Positions 16,076 through 26,233 of a stretch of DNA of 64,000 bases are shown here, in pieces; the first letter of the stretch is position 1, and each line of letters begins with the position of its first letter. Under the pieces are notes generated by a model that searched no databases, was not told where the DNA came from, and saw nothing but the letters and a program-made list of their open reading frames with translations. A program made the translations under genes and the position numbers. This DNA comes from Nitrosomonadales bacterium (lineage in GTDB: Bacteria; Pseudomonadota; Gammaproteobacteria; Burkholderiales; Gallionellaceae): positions 26,595 to 90,594 of the forward strand of contig JACRME010000021.1 in assembly GCA_016235045.1 (NCBI GenBank), given 5' to 3'.

Positions 16076-18631
16076 TCAAAACTCCCTTTCCATCGGTTGC
16101 GCCTGTTGCGCAGACGGCCCGCCCAGATCGGCGGAAAGCTTCAGGTTATCCAGTGCGGCTTTTTCGCCGGCGGGCGACGCTGGCGCGAATTGCGCAACCA
16201 CAATGCCGTTGTTGCCCGCCGCTTGCTCCGTTCCGGCATTGGAGCCCTGCCCGGCAATCCACAACCCCGCGCTCAGCAACAGCGAAGCAACCAGTCCGGC
16301 TTGCGACAGGCGGTTGATGCGATGGGTCCGGTTCAGCCTTTGCAGAAGCTTTCCGGTTTCAAGTTGCGATTTGGTGCCGACCAATTCCTCGCGCACTTGG
16401 CTGCTCAGGCTGCGCTCGATCTCTTCGCTTTCATGCAGTGCGGCAATGGCCTGTTCCTGCATGTCGATCATTTCGTCGGCGATCTGCTGCGCCGACAGTT
16501 CCGCAATCTCGCGTTGCCGCGCCGCTTCCGCAGCTTGTTGCTCGGCGGCGATGCGCGCTTCGCTTGCCGCGAGCGCCAGCCGTTCCGCCTCCACTCGCTC
16601 ATTGCATGCCGCACGCAACCGGACTTCGGCATCCCGGTTCTGCTGAGCCAGCGTCAGTTGTTCGGCCTCTTCGTCCGCGCGCTTCGCCGAAAGCCGCTTC
16701 GCCTCTTCTGCGATGGCCTCGCGCTGGTGTACCAGTTCGGCAATCCGTTCATCTGCGGCACGCTTCGCGGCAATCCGGTTCTGCTGGTCCAGGATCAATT
16801 GCTCGGTCTCCTTGCGCTCGCGTTCTTCGATCCGGCGCCTGGCCTCTTCCGCCGTTTCGATGCGTTGACGCGATTGCAGCACGGCGCGCGCGTCAGCCTG
16901 TACCGCCTCCTCTTCCGCCTTGATGGCGCGGGCCAGTGTTTCGGACTTGAGTTTTGCCATGTTGATCGCGCGCACATCGAGTTCCTCTTTCGCCCTTGCG
17001 GCAGCGGACAGTTCTTCCGCCAGCGCCTGCCGGGCAATGGCCGCTTCTTCGGCACGCACTTCGGCGGCAATGCGCTCGTTGTCGGCCTCGATGGCGCGCA
17101 GTTCCGCATCCATGCGCGAGGTGATCTTTTCGATGGCTTCGTTCTCCGCATCCAGCCTGGCTTGTGCCACTCGCGCGGCTTCCTCATCCAGCGTCTTGCA
17201 CCGTGCAGCGGCTTCCGTTGCGCGCCGTTCGCTGTCGGTGCGTTGCTGCAATGCCGCGACGGCGGCAGTCTCTTCCGCCAGCCTGGCTTCGGCTGCAAGG
17301 CAGGATTCCGCCAGGAGCCGTGCGCGCGCTTCCGCCAACGGCAACATGGCGTTGATCGCATCCAGTTTGTGCTGCATTTCCCGGTTTGCCATTTCGTCGG
17401 CCTCGGCCTGGGCCTGTTCCGCGGCGAGCAACCGGCCTTCCATCTCGGCCTTGCCTTCGGCAATGCTGCGCGCGCATTCGGCCAGCTCATTTCTTTGCCT
17501 GGCCAAATCAATGGCCTCGGCCTCGGCATGCACCTGCTGTTCAAGCGCGTGCGAAGCGAGCATGTCGGCTTCGGCGCGCTGTTGCGCAATTTCCATCAGT
17601 TCGCGCTCGGCCTGCAGTTTGACCTCGGCTGCGCGCCGGGCCTGCTCTTCGGCCGCCAGCAGGTCGCGTGCCTCCAGTTCGATCTGTTTCAACACTGCAT
17701 TGGCATTTTCGCGTTCCTTGATCGCCAGTTGCTCCGCCTCCACGCGGGATTCAAGCAGTTTCAGCATGTCCTGCTCGGCCTGCAGCTTGCGTTCCGCCGC
17801 CAGCCGCTCGTCCTGTTCTTTCCGGACTGCCAACTGTGCGGTCTCGGCTGCCTTGCGCTCGGCCGCAATGCGCGCTGCCGCTTCGGCCTGCGCCTGTTGT
17901 TCGATCTGGATGCGCAGTTCGACTTCCCCGGCCAGCATGCGTTCTTCCTCGGCGCGCGCCGCTGCGGCCCGCTCCGCATCCAGCTCGGTTGCCACGCGCG
18001 CCTGCGTTTCCGCCAGCACCCGCATTTCGGCACGAACGCGCGCATTCATCGCTTCCTGCGCAGAGGTCTCGGCGGCGAGTTTGGCATTGACCATCGCCAT
18101 CGCGTCTTTCTCGGCCTTGAGCTTGTTCTGCACGGTCTGCGTCAGCATTTTTTCGGTACGCGACTTTTCCTGCGCGATACGGGCCGTTTCGCGCTCTATC
18201 TCTGCCTGTCGATCCAGTTCCCGATGCAGGCGCTGCTCGGCGGCCAGCCGCTGTTCCAGTTCGGACTGGGTCTGTCTTTCGGCTTCCAGTTTCTCGCGTA
18301 CCGCCTCGGCGAGGCGCTCCTCGGCCTGTCTCTTGGTATGGGCCAGTTCCTCCAGGCCGCGCTCCATTTCGATGCGGGTCTGGACTTCCTCGATCACCTT
18401 CGCTTCGGCTCGCGTACGCTCCTCGATCTGTTCGGTGAGATGGCTTTCCCGCCTGGCCTTGCCTTGCGCAATGGCGCGGGCATGCGCTTCGGCGCGGGCG
18501 CGGGCCTGGACCGCCAGTTGCGCCTCGATCTCGGCCTCGATGCGTCCGCGCGATTCCAGTATCGCTTCGGATTCAACCGGGTTTTCTTCGTCGCGGGAAG
18601 AAACCAACCGTATCTTTTTCAGTGCAGACAT
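16076..18631 (-). CDS. Giant Ala/Glu/Arg-rich coiled-coil protein with C-terminal membrane anchor
   Basis: I do not recognise a family for this 851-residue protein. After about 25 residues (MSALKKIRLVSSRDEENP) it is almost entirely charged heptad sequence to about residue 750. A roughly 14-residue (two-heptad) beat of the kind [KR]-L-x-A-E is visible in places, for example RLAAE, KLKAE, KLAAE, RVRAE. One hydrophobic helix near residue 780 (AGLVASLLLSAGLWIAGQG) is followed by a short low-complexity tail with no lipobox. If continuous, the helix would be on the order of 100 nm long. The start has GAGG six bases before ATG. It may share a transcript with the upstream GGDEF-EAL gene. A structural or scaffold role at the inner membrane is inferred only from shape. 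Confidence 0.85.
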   Translation of the reverse strand: MSALKKIRLVSSRDEENPVESEAILESRGRIEAEIEAQLAVQARARAEAHARAIAQGKARRESHLTEQIEERTRAEAKVIEEVQTRIEMERGLEELAHTKRQAEERLAEAVREKLEAERQTQSELEQRLAAEQRLHRELDRQAEIERETARIAQEKSRTEKMLTQTVQNKLKAEKDAMAMVNAKLAAETSAQEAMNARVRAEMRVLAETQARVATELDAERAAAARAEEERMLAGEVELRIQIEQQAQAEAAARIAAERKAAETAQLAVRKEQDERLAAERKLQAEQDMLKLLESRVEAEQLAIKERENANAVLKQIELEARDLLAAEEQARRAAEVKLQAERELMEIAQQRAEADMLASHALEQQVHAEAEAIDLARQRNELAECARSIAEGKAEMEGRLLAAEQAQAEADEMANREMQHKLDAINAMLPLAEARARLLAESCLAAEARLAEETAAVAALQQRTDSERRATEAAARCKTLDEEAARVAQARLDAENEAIEKITSRMDAELRAIEADNERIAAEVRAEEAAIARQALAEELSAAARAKEELDVRAINMAKLKSETLARAIKAEEEAVQADARAVLQSRQRIETAEEARRRIEERERKETEQLILDQQNRIAAKRAADERIAELVHQREAIAEEAKRLSAKRADEEAEQLTLAQQNRDAEVRLRAACNERVEAERLALAASEARIAAEQQAAEAARQREIAELSAQQIADEMIDMQEQAIAALHESEEIERSLSSQVREELVGTKSQLETGKLLQRLNRTHRINRLSQAGLVASLLLSAGLWIAGQGSNAGTEQAAGNNGIVVAQFAPASPAGEKAALDNLKLSADLGGPSAQQAQPMEREF

Positions 18632-18732
18632 GTTCCACCTCTTTCGCGTAGTGTGGCCAAAGGCCATCGGCTCGACGCTAAAGTAACAGGTGGCTGGCGC
18701 GCTGAAGCGTGGAATAAAGGCAGAAAAACGGG

Positions 18733-21700
18733 TTATTTACGGGGAAGTTGCCCGTTGGGCACGCCGATTCGCAGCAGCGTTTCGAATTCGTCCGCCGGGA
18801 TCGCCTTCGAAAACAGGAACCCCTGCGCGTAATCGCAACCCGCGTCGAGCAGCAGCAGGCGCTGCTGTTCGGTCTCCACCCCTTCGGCAATGACCTTCAA
18901 ACCCAGTTTGTGCGCCATGACGATAATGGCCTCGCATAACGCCATGTCGTCTGGATGATTGCCCAGGTTGTTGACGAAGGTCTGGTCGATCTTCAGGTAA
19001 TCGATGTCGAATTTTTTCAGGTAGGCGAGGGACGAGTAGCCCGTGCCGAAATCGTCAATCGCCACCTGGATGCCAGCGTCGCGCGAGGCCAGCAGCCGTT
19101 CCTTGATATTGCCCGCATCGTCCAGCAGCACGCCTTCGGTAATCTCGACCACCAGGCTGCCCGCGTGCAATCCGTTGCGTTCCATTTCCTGCAGCCACTC
19201 TTCCGCCTTCAGCGGATTGTCGTTGTGGAACTGTACCGGGGACTTGTTGACGCTGATCTGGAAGCTCTTGTGATGGCTGGCTTGCAGGCGTTTGACCTGC
19301 TGCATGGCTTGTTGCAGCACCCAGTCGCCGATCTCCACGATCATGCCGGTTTCTTCGGCCAGCGGGATGAATTCGGCGGGGCTGACCATGCCGCGCGTCG
19401 GATGAATCCAGCGCAGCAGCGCCTCGGCCTTGTGGATGTCTCCGGTCGCCAGTTCGACAATGGGCTGGTAATACACCTGGAACTGGTTAAACGCCAAGGC
19501 ATCGCGCAGATCGTTGACCAGGCGCATGCGCTTCTGTGCATTCTCCTGCATGACCGGCGTGAAGTAGCTCATGCGGTTGCGACCCAGGCTCTTGGCGACA
19601 TACATCGCCTGATCGGCGTTTTTCAGCAGGGTCTCCATGCTGTCGGCGTCCGACGGATAAAGCGTGATGCCGATGCTGGCGGAGATAAAAGCCTTTTCTT
19701 CGCCCAGCAGGAACGGCGAGGCCAGTTTGCCGATGATTTTCTGCGCGATGCGCTCGATGTTGGCCGGATCGTCGATGTCGGGCAGGATCACCACGAACTC
19801 GTCCCCGCCCATGCGCGCGACCGTATCGGATTCGCGCACGCAATGCAGGATGCGTTGCGCGGCATCGACCAGCAGGAAATCCCCGGCATCATGGCCCATG
19901 GTGTCGTTGACTTCCTTGAAGTGATCGAGATCGATGAGCATGAGGGCGAACGGGGAGTGATCCCGCCGGGACAGCCTGATCGTTTGTTCCAGGCGATCGC
20001 GGAACAACCTCCGGTTCGGCAGTTGAGTGAGCGCATCGTAGTGCGCCTGGCGCCGGATGGTCTCTTCGGCCTGCTTGCGCTCGGTCAGGTCGGTGTGGGT
20101 GCCGATCATGCGCGTCACGCGCCCATCCTCGCCCCGGTGCGAGACCATGCCGCGCGTGAGTATCCATTTCCAGCTGTCGTCCTTGCAGCGAACGCGGTAT
20201 TCGGCCATGAACTTGTCCTGCTTGCGGTGGAAGAAGTCGCTGACTTGAACCAGCAGGCCGGCGACATCTTCAGGATGCACGCGCGCATTCCATTCCGAGA
20301 TGTGATTGCCGATCTCGTCGTCGGCAAAACCAAACATGCCCTTGCCGCCCTTGGAAAGCGAGACTTCGTTGCTCAGCAGATTCCAGTCCCACACGCAATC
20401 GCCGCCGCCCTCCAGCGCAAAGCTCCAGCGCGCCTCGCTCTCGCGCAAAGCTTCTTCGGCCTGTTTGCGCGCGGTGACGTCCACCGAAATGCCGATGGTG
20501 CCGACAACCTCACCCCTGGCGTCGCGCAATCTGGCCTTGGTGACTTCCAGTTGGTGCAGCTTGCCGTCCACCAGCGGAAGCGCTTCGATGGAAACATAAG
20601 GCTCGTCCTGCGCCAGGCTGGCACGATCCGAAGCCTGGCAATTCGCCGCGATTTCCTCCCCCAGCAGGTCGGGCAGATGCTCCGTCAGCAAAAAAGCCGT
20701 TTCCGGTATGCCGACCGCATTGCAGAAGCGCTTGTTGACGAAGCGGTAACGCCCATCCGTCCCGACGAACCAGATGCCCACCGGCGCGTGGTCGAGAATC
20801 GCATGCAGCCTCGCTTCGCTTTCGCCCAGCGCTTGCGCATCCAGTCTCTGCTGGCGGATGGAGGTCGCCAGCACGATACCGACAAAGGTCATGCTCAAAG
20901 TGAAGAGCCAGAAGTTGGCCAGTCCGGTGCGGATGTCGGAGGCAAAGAAGCCAACCCCGTCGAGCGCGCCCAGCACTCCCTGGATCGCGGTCAACAACAA
21001 GATAAGCATGACGCCGTGCCGCCCGAAACGCACTGCCCCCCAGATGACGAACAGGAACATCAGGTAGGCGAGCGGAACATCCGACATCATCTCCGGCGTC
21101 CAGCCGTGGAAAGCGATCATGCTTGTCAACAGCGACAGCACGATGAAGCACACCGTCTCGACCAGCCTGCGCTTGCCGCGCGCCCAACTTGCCGGGAGCG
21201 TACGCCAAATCAGCAGGAATGGCGCGACCAGCGCAATGCCGAAAAGATTTCCCCGCCACCAGTACATCCATCCGGCGAAAGCGAACTCTGCCGGCAGAAT
21301 GCCCGCAGCCAGCAGAGTGGCGATGCCGATGCTCGCCGCCAATATGGCGACCAGCGCGCCGATAAAAATGAGCCAGAGGTAATCGCGCGGATCGCGCAAT
21401 AGCGGATCGAATCGCTTGGTCAGGGCCAGCAACCAAAGCGCAAGCAGCGGCTCGATCACGTTGCTGACCGCGATGAAAAAAGAAACCGGGAAAGAGCGCC
21501 CCACGGCCAGATACGCTGCCAGCGCCCCGACGAATATTCCCGGCCAGTATTTTTTTCCGCCCGCCATCAGGGCGGCCAATCCCAATCCGCTGGGAAGCCA
21601 GACCGGAGAGATGTTGCCGTCGGTGGTCAGGTAGGACAGGACGAGCAGAATGAGCAGCGCATACAGCGCAACCAGCGCCAGCAGTTTGGGAACATCAGAC

Positions 21701-21738
21701 CAGCGGTAAATAGCGAATGCATGCACGCCAGACCTCAC
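18733..21738 (-). CDS. MASE1-PAS-PAS-GGDEF-EAL cyclic-di-GMP protein
   Basis: A 1001-residue inner-membrane protein. The N-terminal MASE1 sensor has about eight to nine helices (residues 15-300, with SPVWLPSGLGLAALMAGGKKYWPGIF). Two PAS/PAC domains follow (about 310-430 and 440-560). The diguanylate cyclase domain has GGDEF at 644-648 with an RESD inhibitory site five residues upstream. The phosphodiesterase domain has EAL at 772-774 and the residues of DDFGTGYSSLAYLKKF, KIDQTFV and AEGVETEQQ. Both catalytic sites look intact, so it could make or break cyclic-di-GMP depending on the MASE1/PAS signal. The ligand is unknown. Confidence 0.95.
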   Translation of the reverse strand: MRSGVHAFAIYRWSDVPKLLALVALYALLILLVLSYLTTDGNISPVWLPSGLGLAALMAGGKKYWPGIFVGALAAYLAVGRSFPVSFFIAVSNVIEPLLALWLLALTKRFDPLLRDPRDYLWLIFIGALVAILAASIGIATLLAAGILPAEFAFAGWMYWWRGNLFGIALVAPFLLIWRTLPASWARGKRRLVETVCFIVLSLLTSMIAFHGWTPEMMSDVPLAYLMFLFVIWGAVRFGRHGVMLILLLTAIQGVLGALDGVGFFASDIRTGLANFWLFTLSMTFVGIVLATSIRQQRLDAQALGESEARLHAILDHAPVGIWFVGTDGRYRFVNKRFCNAVGIPETAFLLTEHLPDLLGEEIAANCQASDRASLAQDEPYVSIEALPLVDGKLHQLEVTKARLRDARGEVVGTIGISVDVTARKQAEEALRESEARWSFALEGGGDCVWDWNLLSNEVSLSKGGKGMFGFADDEIGNHISEWNARVHPEDVAGLLVQVSDFFHRKQDKFMAEYRVRCKDDSWKWILTRGMVSHRGEDGRVTRMIGTHTDLTERKQAEETIRRQAHYDALTQLPNRRLFRDRLEQTIRLSRRDHSPFALMLIDLDHFKEVNDTMGHDAGDFLLVDAAQRILHCVRESDTVARMGGDEFVVILPDIDDPANIERIAQKIIGKLASPFLLGEEKAFISASIGITLYPSDADSMETLLKNADQAMYVAKSLGRNRMSYFTPVMQENAQKRMRLVNDLRDALAFNQFQVYYQPIVELATGDIHKAEALLRWIHPTRGMVSPAEFIPLAEETGMIVEIGDWVLQQAMQQVKRLQASHHKSFQISVNKSPVQFHNDNPLKAEEWLQEMERNGLHAGSLVVEITEGVLLDDAGNIKERLLASRDAGIQVAIDDFGTGYSSLAYLKKFDIDYLKIDQTFVNNLGNHPDDMALCEAIIVMAHKLGLKVIAEGVETEQQRLLLLDAGCDYAQGFLFSKAIPADEFETLLRIGVPNGQLPRK

Positions 21739-21769
21739 TTGTTCGACCGCACCGCAGCGAAGGACTGCG

Positions 21770-23350
21770 TCACTCCCACTCGATGGTCGCGGGCGGCTTG
21801 CCGGAAATATCGTACACCACGCGGTTAATGCCGCGCACTTCGTTGATGATACGGTTGGAGACCTTGCCCAGCAGTTCGTAAGGCAGATGCGCCCAGTGCG
21901 CGGTCATGAAGTCCTGCGTCTGCACCGCGCGCAGGCTGACCACCCATTCGTAGGTGCGGCCGTCGCCCATCACGCCGACCGATTTGACCGGCAGGAACAC
22001 GGTGAAGGCCTGCGAGGTCTTGTCGTACCAGCTCTTGCCCGATTCGTCTTTGGTATTGCGCAGCTCTTCGATAAAGATGGCATCGGCACGGCGCAACAGC
22101 TCGGCATACTCACGCTTCACTTCGCCCAGGATGCGCACACCGAGGCCGGGGCCGGGGAACGGATGACGGTAGATCATATCCGCCGGCAGCCCCAGCGCCA
22201 CGCCGAGTTCGCGCACTTCGTCCTTGAACAGTTCGCGCAACGGCTCCAGCAGCTTGAGGTGCATGGATTCCGGCAGGCCGCCGACGTTGTGGTGCGACTT
22301 GATGGTGTGCGCCTTTTTGGTCTTGGCGCTGGCCGATTCGATCACGTCCGGATAGATGGTGCCCTGCGCCAGCCACTTGGCCTGCTTCAATTTGGCCGAT
22401 TCGCGCTGGAACACTTCGACGAACTCGCGGCCGATGACTTTCCGTTTTTGCTCCGGATCAGTCACGCCCGCGAGATGCTTCATGAATTCGCCGCTTGCAT
22501 CGACGCGAATGACCTTCATGTGCAGGTGATTCGCGAACGTCTCCATCACCTGATCGCCTTCGTGCAGGCGCAGCAGCCCGTTGTCCACGAACACGCAGGT
22601 GAGTTGGTCGCCGATGGCACGATGGATCAGCGCCGCTGCGACGGAAGAATCCACGCCGCCGGACAGACCGAGGATGACTTCCTCGCTGCCGACCTGCGCC
22701 TTGATCTTCGCCACCGCCTCGGCGATGTAATCCGGCATGTTCCAGTCCTGGCCGCAGCCGCAGACGTCATGCACGAAACGAGCGATGATGGCCTTGCCCT
22801 GGTAGGTATGCGTGACTTCCGGGTGGAACTGCACCGCGTAATAACGGCGCGATTCGTCGGCCATCGCAGCAAACGGTGTCGCCGCGTTGGAAGCAATGGC
22901 CGTGAAGCCCGGCGGCAGCGCCGTCACCTTGTCGCCGTGGCTCATCCACACGTCGAGCAGGCCGTGGCCCTGTGCATTGGCCTTGTCCTGGATGCCGTCG
23001 AACAGTTTGGAATGCCCCTGCGCACGAATCTCGGCATAACCGAACTCGCGCACCTTGCCGCTTTCGACCTTGCCGCCCAGTTGCGCCGCCATGGTCTGCA
23101 TGCCGTAGCAGATGCCGAACACCGGCACTCCAAGCTCGAACACCACATTCGGCGCCTTCGGCGTCTCTTCCTCATAAACCGAATTCGGCCCGCCGGACAG
23201 GATGATGCCCGCCGGATCGAAGGCGCGGATGTCCGCTTCGCTCATATCCCAGGGATGCAACTCGCAATAGACATGCGTCTCGCGCACGCGGCGGGCGATG
23301 AGTTGGGTGTATTGGGAACCGAAATCGAGGATGAGGATTTTTTTATGCAT
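21770..23350 (-). CDS. guaA: GMP synthase (glutamine-hydrolysing)
   Basis: The 526-residue protein has a class I glutamine amidotransferase domain (GICYGMQ, Cys81), an ATP pyrophosphatase domain ([17 protein letters not shown]) and the dimerisation domain ending [10 protein letters not shown]. It converts XMP to GMP. It lies just downstream of guaB on the same strand, the normal GMP branch pair, with a palindromic repeat filling the gap. Confidence 0.98.
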   Translation of the reverse strand: MHKKILILDFGSQYTQLIARRVRETHVYCELHPWDMSEADIRAFDPAGIILSGGPNSVYEEETPKAPNVVFELGVPVFGICYGMQTMAAQLGGKVESGKVREFGYAEIRAQGHSKLFDGIQDKANAQGHGLLDVWMSHGDKVTALPPGFTAIASNAATPFAAMADESRRYYAVQFHPEVTHTYQGKAIIARFVHDVCGCGQDWNMPDYIAEAVAKIKAQVGSEEVILGLSGGVDSSVAAALIHRAIGDQLTCVFVDNGLLRLHEGDQVMETFANHLHMKVIRVDASGEFMKHLAGVTDPEQKRKVIGREFVEVFQRESAKLKQAKWLAQGTIYPDVIESASAKTKKAHTIKSHHNVGGLPESMHLKLLEPLRELFKDEVRELGVALGLPADMIYRHPFPGPGLGVRILGEVKREYAELLRRADAIFIEELRNTKDESGKSWYDKTSQAFTVFLPVKSVGVMGDGRTYEWVVSLRAVQTQDFMTAHWAHLPYELLGKVSNRIINEVRGINRVVYDISGKPPATIEWE

Positions 23351-23364
23351 GGCTTTACAGGATT

Positions 23365-23442
23365 TAGGATTTTGGAATGAGGATTCAGGAAGGATCGCAG
23401 AACGGCTTCTACTAAATCCTGGATCCCAAATCCAAAATCCTA
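23365..23442. repeat. Inverted repeat between guaB and guaA
   Basis: The arms TAGGATTTTGGA (23365-23376) and TCCAAAATCCTA (23431-23442) are perfect inverted copies; the second includes the guaB stop codon. Shorter AAATCC/GGATTT copies inside could extend pairing. It could act as a hairpin between the two cotranscribed genes. Confidence 0.75.
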
Positions 23443-24900
23443 GTCAATATGATAGTTCGGCGCTTCTTTGGTGATCTGCACGTCGTGCACGTGCGATTCG
23501 CGAATGCCGGCCGAGGTGATCTCGACGAATTCGGCTTTGGCATGCACGGTGGAAATGTCCGGACAACCCAGATAACCCATGCTGGAGCGCAGACCGCCGA
23601 GCAATTGATGAACCACCGCCAGTGCGCTGCCTTTGTACGGCACGCGGCCTTCGACGCCTTCCGGCACCAGCTTGTCCTTGTTGCCTTCGTTTTCCTGGAA
23701 GTAGCGGTCGCTGGAGCCCTGCTGCATCGCGCCCAGGCTGCCCATGCCGCGATAGGATTTGTAGGAACGCCCCTGATACAACTCGATTTCGCCGGGGGCT
23801 TCTTCGGTACCCGCGAACAGGCCGCCCAGCATCACGGAATGCGCACCGGCCGCGATGGCCTTGGCGATATCGCCGGAAAAACGCACGCCGCCGTCGGCGA
23901 TCAGCGGCACATCGGAACCAGCCAATGCATCCGCCACCATCTGGATAGCCGATATCTGGGGAACACCGACACCCGCCACCATGCGCGTAGTACAGATGGA
24001 ACCGGGGCCGATGCCGACCTTGACGCCGTCGGCGCCGTGATCCACCAGCGCCTTGGCCGCGGAGCCGGTGGCGATGTTGCCGCCGATCACGTCGACCTTG
24101 GGGAAATTCTTCTTGACCCACTGCACGCGACTCAGCACGCCTTGCGAATGGCCGTGCGCAGTATCCACCACCAGCACATCCACGCCCGCTTCGACCAGCA
24201 AGGCCACGCGCTCTTCCGTGCCCTCGCCCACGCCGACTGCTGCGCCGACGCGCAGACGGCCCATCTCGTCCTTGCAAGCCAGCGGATGTTCGCTCGATTT
24301 CAGAATATCCTTGACCGTAATCAGGCCGCACAACTCGTAAGCATCGTTCACCACCAGCACGCGTTCGATACGGTGCTTGTGCATCAGACCGCGCGCTTCG
24401 TCGCGGTTGGCACTCTCTTTTACAACGATGAGCCGTTCGCGCGGCGTCATGATATTGGTGATGGGCTGGTCAAGATTGCTCTCGAAGCGCAGGTCGCGGT
24501 TGGTCACGATGCCGACGACTTGCTTGCCTTGCACCACGGGGATACCGGAAATCTTGTGCTGACGGGTCAGGTTGAGCACATCGCGCACGGTCATGTTCGG
24601 CGCAATGGTAATGGGATCCTTCACCACGCCGCTCTCGAAACGCTTGACCTTGGCGACTTGTGCCGCCTGTTCCTTGGCGGTCATGTTCTTGTGCACGATG
24701 CCGATGCCGCCCTCCTGCGCCAGGGCAATCGCCAGGCGCGCCTCGGTGACGGTATCCATCGCTGCGGACAGCAGCGGAATATTCAGGGTGATGTTGCGGG
24801 TGAGTTGGGTGCGCAGACTGACATCGCGCGGCAGGACGTTGGAATGCGCCGGGAGCAGCAAAACGTCGTCAAAAGTGAGGGCTTTTTGTGTAATACGCAT
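23440..24900 (-). CDS. guaB: IMP dehydrogenase
   Basis: The 486-residue product has the IMPDH barrel ([37 protein letters not shown] with the catalytic Cys, [23 protein letters not shown]) and two inserted CBS domains (about residues 95-205). It oxidises IMP to XMP. The start at 24900 matches the family and has GAGG 9 bases upstream; a longer reading from 24927 would overlap the -10 promoter element. Confidence 0.98.
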   Translation of the reverse strand: MRITQKALTFDDVLLLPAHSNVLPRDVSLRTQLTRNITLNIPLLSAAMDTVTEARLAIALAQEGGIGIVHKNMTAKEQAAQVAKVKRFESGVVKDPITIAPNMTVRDVLNLTRQHKISGIPVVQGKQVVGIVTNRDLRFESNLDQPITNIMTPRERLIVVKESANRDEARGLMHKHRIERVLVVNDAYELCGLITVKDILKSSEHPLACKDEMGRLRVGAAVGVGEGTEERVALLVEAGVDVLVVDTAHGHSQGVLSRVQWVKKNFPKVDVIGGNIATGSAAKALVDHGADGVKVGIGPGSICTTRMVAGVGVPQISAIQMVADALAGSDVPLIADGGVRFSGDIAKAIAAGAHSVMLGGLFAGTEEAPGEIELYQGRSYKSYRGMGSLGAMQQGSSDRYFQENEGNKDKLVPEGVEGRVPYKGSALAVVHQLLGGLRSSMGYLGCPDISTVHAKAEFVEITSAGIRESHVHDVQITKEAPNYHID

Positions 24901-24925
24901 GTGAATCTTCCTCTGCAAAGCGCGC

Positions 24926-24934
24926 ATTATATCA
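24926..24934 (-). promoter_or_regulatory. Extended -10 promoter for guaB
   Basis: Minus-strand TGATATAAT (TG-n-TATAAT) lies about 26 bases before the guaB ATG. No good -35 is seen at 17 bases, which suits an extended -10 promoter. Confidence 0.6.
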
Positions 24935-24960
24935 AAACTTGCGCAGAGGCCGGGCGGCGT

Positions 24961-25635
24961 TTACCCCCCGCTTTTCCCCTTGCTGCTCATCACGTAGATC
25001 AGGTACTCGAAGAAAACGTCGCACCAACTCTGGTCGTTGTCTTTAAGCGTCATCAACAGCTTGTTCACTTCCCCGATCGGCCAGTTTGGATTAAACCGTA
25101 CCAGTGCTTCGGCGGGATAAAACGGCAATAACGACATCAGCCGGTCGCCCAGCTTGTTGATCTCTTTCAGCATCAGGGCGAGATCCTTGTCGGAATCGAT
25201 CTCGGCCGTAATGTCCCCATAAGTCTTGGGGTGTTGCTTGGTGTAAGCGATGAAATTGCTCAGCACGAAGAAGAACTCGCTCTTGTTGATTTCCGTCACG
25301 GAGTCGCCAAGCATGAACGGGAGCACGCTCAGTTCCAGCCAATAGTAATTCAGCTTGGGATTTTTTTGCTTGCTCACGCCGACATAGCCCTGGCGTTCCT
25401 GCGCCCGATGGATGCAGTCGTCGAGTATCAGCTTGTCGGAAGCGCGTGTGGTCAAATCCGCATCCTTGAGCACGATAGGCTTGACCAGAAAAAAATCCGG
25501 GATGTCGTCAAACAGCTTTCCCGTGTTCTGGTGCGCCCGGTAATAGAAGCGGAACAGCCTGAGCACCAGTTCCTGGTTCTTGTCTATCCGCAAGTAATCC
25601 GGATTGATGCCTGCAGGCAATTGTGTAGATGACAT
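24961..25635 (-). CDS. Hypothetical protein
   Basis: I do not recognise this 224-residue protein. It has no signal peptide or membrane helix. It is mixed helical with aromatic-rich segments (LRLFRFYYRAHQNTGKLFDD, NYYWLELSVLPFMLGD, FFFVLSNFIAYTKQHP). The composition is close to the neighbouring chromosome, so recent transfer is not evident. It stands alone between guaB and a divergently read DUF4124 gene, with 138 bases between the two. Confidence 0.75.
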   Translation of the reverse strand: MSSTQLPAGINPDYLRIDKNQELVLRLFRFYYRAHQNTGKLFDDIPDFFLVKPIVLKDADLTTRASDKLILDDCIHRAQERQGYVGVSKQKNPKLNYYWLELSVLPFMLGDSVTEINKSEFFFVLSNFIAYTKQHPKTYGDITAEIDSDKDLALMLKEINKLGDRLMSLLPFYPAEALVRFNPNWPIGEVNKLLMTLKDNDQSWCDVFFEYLIYVMSSKGKSGG

Positions 25636-25774
25636 TTAAGCTTGCAACTCCGCTGTTTTTCGTTCCTGAGTTCCCCGAGATGGGGAACCGGTTCAAAATG
25701 AAGGCGCTATCATAAATTGACGCGGGACAAATTAACAGCTAGTTTCGCATCCATCGACATTCCCGGAGGTTGCC

Positions 25775-26233
25775 ATGAAATCCTGTTTTGCCATCGTTTT
25801 ACTGGCCCTGGTTAGCCTGAATGCCCGTGCCGGCGTGCATAAATGGGTGGATCCGGACGGAACCGTCCATTACTCGGACACCCGTCCGCAGAACAACGAC
25901 ATCGAAACCCAGGCAGTACGCAACGTCGCAGGAAAGGATCTGGCGGAGGCTCCGGCCGCCAGTTCCCCCAAAAGCCTTGCGGAACGCGAAGCCGAAATGA
26001 AGAAGGCCAGGCAGGAAAAAATGGAGGCTGCGGAAAAACAGCAGCAACAGGATGCCCAGGTCCAGGCCAAAAAGAGCAACTGCGCAGCCGCGCGCGAGAA
26101 CGAGCGCACCCTGGAACAAAGCCCCCGAATCGTCACCTACGACGAAAAGGGCGAGAAAACCTATATGGAAGATTCGACGCGCGCCCAAAAACTGGAGGAA
26201 GCGCGCCGGATCATCCGCGAAAGCTGCAACTAG
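25775..26233 (+). CDS. DUF4124 domain-containing exported protein
   Basis: The 152-residue protein starts with a signal peptide (MKSCFAIVLLALVSLNARA, cleavage near residue 19). A DUF4124 motif follows (GVHKWVDPDGTVHYSDTRP), then a Lys/Glu/Gln-rich helical stretch (residues 65-110) and a tail with two Cys (SNCAAARENERT, IRESCN) that could form a disulfide. DUF4124 proteins are small periplasmic proteins of unknown role, common in betaproteobacteria. GGAGG stands before the ATG. Its stop codon overlaps the convergent smc stop by 4 bases. Confidence 0.88.
   Translation: MKSCFAIVLLALVSLNARAGVHKWVDPDGTVHYSDTRPQNNDIETQAVRNVAGKDLAEAPAASSPKSLAEREAEMKKARQEKMEAAEKQQQQDAQVQAKKSNCAAARENERTLEQSPRIVTYDEKGEKTYMEDSTRAQKLEEARRIIRESCN

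Noticed and set aside
16097-18832. A 911-codon plus-strand open frame, complete from ATG to stop
   Set aside because: It lies antisense to the coiled-coil gene. Its Leu/Arg/Gly-rich composition has no domain logic, and the periodic Glu/Ala/Arg codons of the minus strand create the open frame.
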